A stretch of 41,778 nt of DNA from contig QGNQ01000015.1 of assembly GCA_003228175.2 (NCBI GenBank), forward strand, positions 1 to 41,778, written 5' to 3'. Source of the DNA: Chloroflexota bacterium (GTDB lineage Bacteria > Chloroflexota > Dehalococcoidia > Bin125). The position numbers were made by a program, and so were the translations under genes. Under the pieces are notes generated by a model, which was not told the DNA's origin, did no database searches, and saw nothing but the letters and a program-made list of their open reading frames with translations. Below are positions 40,376 through 41,778 of the stretch, one piece after another. Positions within the stretch are counted from its first letter, which is position 1, and the number at the start of each line of letters is the position of its first letter.

Positions 40376-41545
40376 TCAGCCGAGTTTCAGCGCTCGAATC
40401 CGCTCAATCGCGTCCAGGATCTCCTGCCTGCTGGCGGCGTACGAGAAGCGCAGGTAGCCCTCGCCCAAGTGGCCGAAACTGGTCCCCGCGACCGTCGCCA
40501 CCCCCGCCTCCTCCAGCATCTTCACCTGCAACGCCTTCGCCTCCATCCCCGTCCCCTCGATATTCGGGAACACGTAGAACGCCCCCCCCGGATCGGCGCA
40601 GCGGAACCCCGGCAGCGAATTCAGCCCCTCCACGATGATCTGCCGGCGCTCGTCGAACGCCCGCACCATCCGGCCAACATCGTCCTGCGGGCCCTCCAGC
40701 GCCGCCAGCCCCGCGTACTGCGCGACCGCGTTCACGCACGAGTACGAGTTCACGGCCAGCCGCTCCGCATGCGGGAACAAGTCCGCCGGCCAGACCCCGT
40801 AGCCCATCCGCCAGCCCGTCATCGCGAAAGTCTTGCTCCAACCGTCGATCACGATCAGCCGGTCCCGAATCTGCGCATAGCGCAGCAGACTCACGTGCTC
40901 GCGCCCGCCGTACAAAATCCGACTGTAGATCTCATCGCTCAGGATCGTCACATCGGGGTAGTCGGCCAGACCCTCGATCAGCCGCTCGATCTGATCCGCC
41001 GGCACCACACCCCCCGTGGGGTTCGCCGGGCTGTTCAGGATCAGCAGCCGCGTGCGCTCGTTCACACTGGCCAAGACCTGCTCCGGGTCGAACGAGAAGC
41101 CCGCGCTCTCGTGCAGCTCGATCGGCACCGGCGTCGCGCCCGTGAACTTGATCACCGACTCATAAATCGGGAAGCCGGGGTTCGGATACAGGATCTCCGC
41201 CCCGGGCTCGCCGAAGAGAAGGATCGCGAAGTACATGATCGGCTTCGCGCCGGGCGTGATCAGCACGCTGCCCGCGTCGACCTCGACGTCATACCGATCC
41301 GACAGGTCCTTCGCGACCGCCGCGCGCAGCGCGGGGATACCGGCGCTGGGCGTGTAACCGTGCTGCCCATCATCCAGCGCCTGCTTCGCCGCCTCCACAA
41401 TGTGATCCGGCGTGCGAAAGTCCGGCTGGCCAATGCCCAGGTTGATAATGTCGCGCCCCTCGGCGGCGAGCTGATTGGCCCGGGCCAGGACCTCAAACGC
41501 GGTTTCCGTGCCCAAACGGTCGAATGCGGCGGTGGGGTGTGGCAT
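40376..41545 (-). CDS. PLP-dependent aminotransferase, class I/II
   Basis: 389 aa. Class I aspartate-aminotransferase fold: INLGIGQPDFRTPDHI, GYTPSAGIPALR, LYPNPGFPIYES, NSPANPTGG (Asn171), SDEIYSRILY (Asp204) and the PLP-binding Lys238 in DGWSKTFAMTGWRMGY. A late Arg in EGYLRFSYAAS would bind the substrate carboxylate. It resembles the bacterial type Ib aminotransferases such as aspartate/prephenate aminotransferase, but the amino acid cannot be fixed. ATG 41545 lies exactly seven bases after TAGGAT (41558-41553), suggesting a leaderless transcript; an upstream ATG (41554) overlaps the box. The gene diverges from a strong promoter that leads out of the window. Confidence 0.92.
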   Translation of the reverse strand: MPHPTAAFDRLGTETAFEVLARANQLAAEGRDIINLGIGQPDFRTPDHIVEAAKQALDDGQHGYTPSAGIPALRAAVAKDLSDRYDVEVDAGSVLITPGAKPIMYFAILLFGEPGAEILYPNPGFPIYESVIKFTGATPVPIELHESAGFSFDPEQVLASVNERTRLLILNSPANPTGGVVPADQIERLIEGLADYPDVTILSDEIYSRILYGGREHVSLLRYAQIRDRLIVIDGWSKTFAMTGWRMGYGVWPADLFPHAERLAVNSYSCVNAVAQYAGLAALEGPQDDVGRMVRAFDERRQIIVEGLNSLPGFRCADPGGAFYVFPNIEGTGMEAKALQVKMLEEAGVATVAGTSFGHLGEGYLRFSYAASRQEILDAIERIRALKLG

Positions 41546-41552
41546 GGCCGAC

Positions 41553-41558
41553 ATCCTA
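41553..41558 (-). promoter_or_regulatory. TAGGAT -10-like box, likely leaderless start
   Basis: On the minus strand TAGGAT is followed by seven bases and ATG 41545. The same arrangement (TAGAAT, seven bases, ATG) precedes the CoA-transferase gene. A -35 candidate, TGCCAC at 41581-41576, is weak. Confidence 0.4.
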
Positions 41559-41592
41559 ACCGCGCCTGCACATAAGTGGCAGCCACCCACCC

Positions 41593-41628
41593 CCACCATC
41601 GTCGCCCCACCCATCGTCGACTGCCCCA
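41593..41628. repeat. Imperfect 17-19-bp tandem duplication
   Basis: CCACCATCGTCGCCCCA (41593-41609) is followed by CCCATCGTCGACTGCCCCA (41610-41628); the two share CATCGTCG and a CCCCA end. It lies in the divergent region upstream of the aminotransferase gene. Confidence 0.45.
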
Positions 41629-41718
41629 GTCGCCCCCCTCCCGTCGCCCGACGGCTGACCCCGCGAGGCTCCGCCCGCCCCCGACACACACCCCCCCACG
41701 ACCAACCCCACCCTCCCC

Positions 41719-41748
41719 TTGACATTCAGACCTCTTATCCGCTATTAT
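41719..41748 (+). promoter_or_regulatory. Strong consensus sigma-70 promoter directed out of the window
   Basis: TTGACA (41719-41724), an 18-base spacer and TATTAT (41743-41748) match consensus far better than any other site here, in a local AT-rich island. A perfect 10-bp palindrome GTATCGATAC (41751-41760) follows at the expected transcription start. The gene it serves starts beyond 41778. Confidence 0.7.
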
Positions 41749-41778
41749 ACGTATCGATACCCGCATAACGCGTACACA

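Noticed and set aside
1-41778. tRNA, rRNA, insertion sequence, prophage or integron
   Set aside because: No T-loop-like or rRNA-like sequence, transposase, integrase or flanking direct repeats were recognised on either strand; the tandem repeats are local and unlike one another.

Overview
This window is gene-dense, very GC-rich bacterial chromosome: 33 complete protein genes, one partial gene at the left edge, no tRNA or rRNA seen, and no intergenic gap over 300 bases. Gene content suggests a Chloroflexota lineage such as SAR202/Dehalococcoidia-like bacteria: acyl-CoA dehydrogenase, tandem CaiB/BaiF CoA-transferase, enoyl-CoA hydratase relatives, luciferase-like and FAD-linked oxidoreductases, SDRs, VOC proteins, two lipoproteins and an LPxTG-type surface protein. 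This placement is inferred from gene content only.

Layout. 1-3024 (minus): partial APH/P-loop kinase fusion, NYN nuclease, acyl-CoA dehydrogenase. 3232-6537 (plus): two lipoproteins with low-complexity stalks (DUF3179, and a DUF4015-type glycoside hydrolase-like protein). 6563-9196: nitroreductase (minus), PP-loop ATPase (plus), NTF2-like LPATG surface protein (minus). 9418-23267 (plus): a 13-gene run holding a DMT transporter, AGPS-like FAD oxidase, double CMD protein, the UGSC cassette, a 2-hydroxyacid dehydrogenase, an Eis-like acetyltransferase, a TenA/HDO-like protein, and an SDR-VOC-VOC-SDR group. 23542-25968 (minus): CoA-transferase fusion. 26219-28286 (plus): two-component system. 28283-37110 (minus): crotonase, LLM oxidoreductase, MFS transporter, DEAD-box helicase, RidA-like protein, single-chain acyl-CoA carboxylase. 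37328-39416 (plus): second crotonase and NHL beta-propeller. 39413-41545 (minus): fumarylacetoacetase/MhpD-like hydratase and aminotransferase.

The main discovery is at 13100-16438. A gene conventionally called as two fragments (15908-16198 and a remainder) is one selenoprotein gene: an in-frame TGA at 16196-16198 encodes Sec97 in a U-G-S-C-T-T-C motif, and a stem-loop with a G-U apical loop lies at the bacterial SECIS position. Downstream of the TGA the frame continues with conserved-looking sequence to a TAG at 16438. The C-terminal half resembles the selenocysteine domain of glycine/betaine/sarcosine reductase component B. Upstream are two genes sharing a ~370-residue domain of unknown function, the first fused to a CPTC thioredoxin domain. 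They overlap by ATGA and follow a plausible promoter and a 17-bp palindrome. Together they look like a selenol-dependent redox or substrate-cleaving system with its own built-in thioredoxin.

Other recurring structure: short degenerate tandem repeats (10-22 bp, different unit at each locus) sit just upstream of at least eight genes; three convergent gene pairs share one CTAG as both stop codons; TAG is the commonest stop (20 of 33); and two genes have a TAG(A/G)AT box exactly 7 nt before ATG, which suggests leaderless transcripts.
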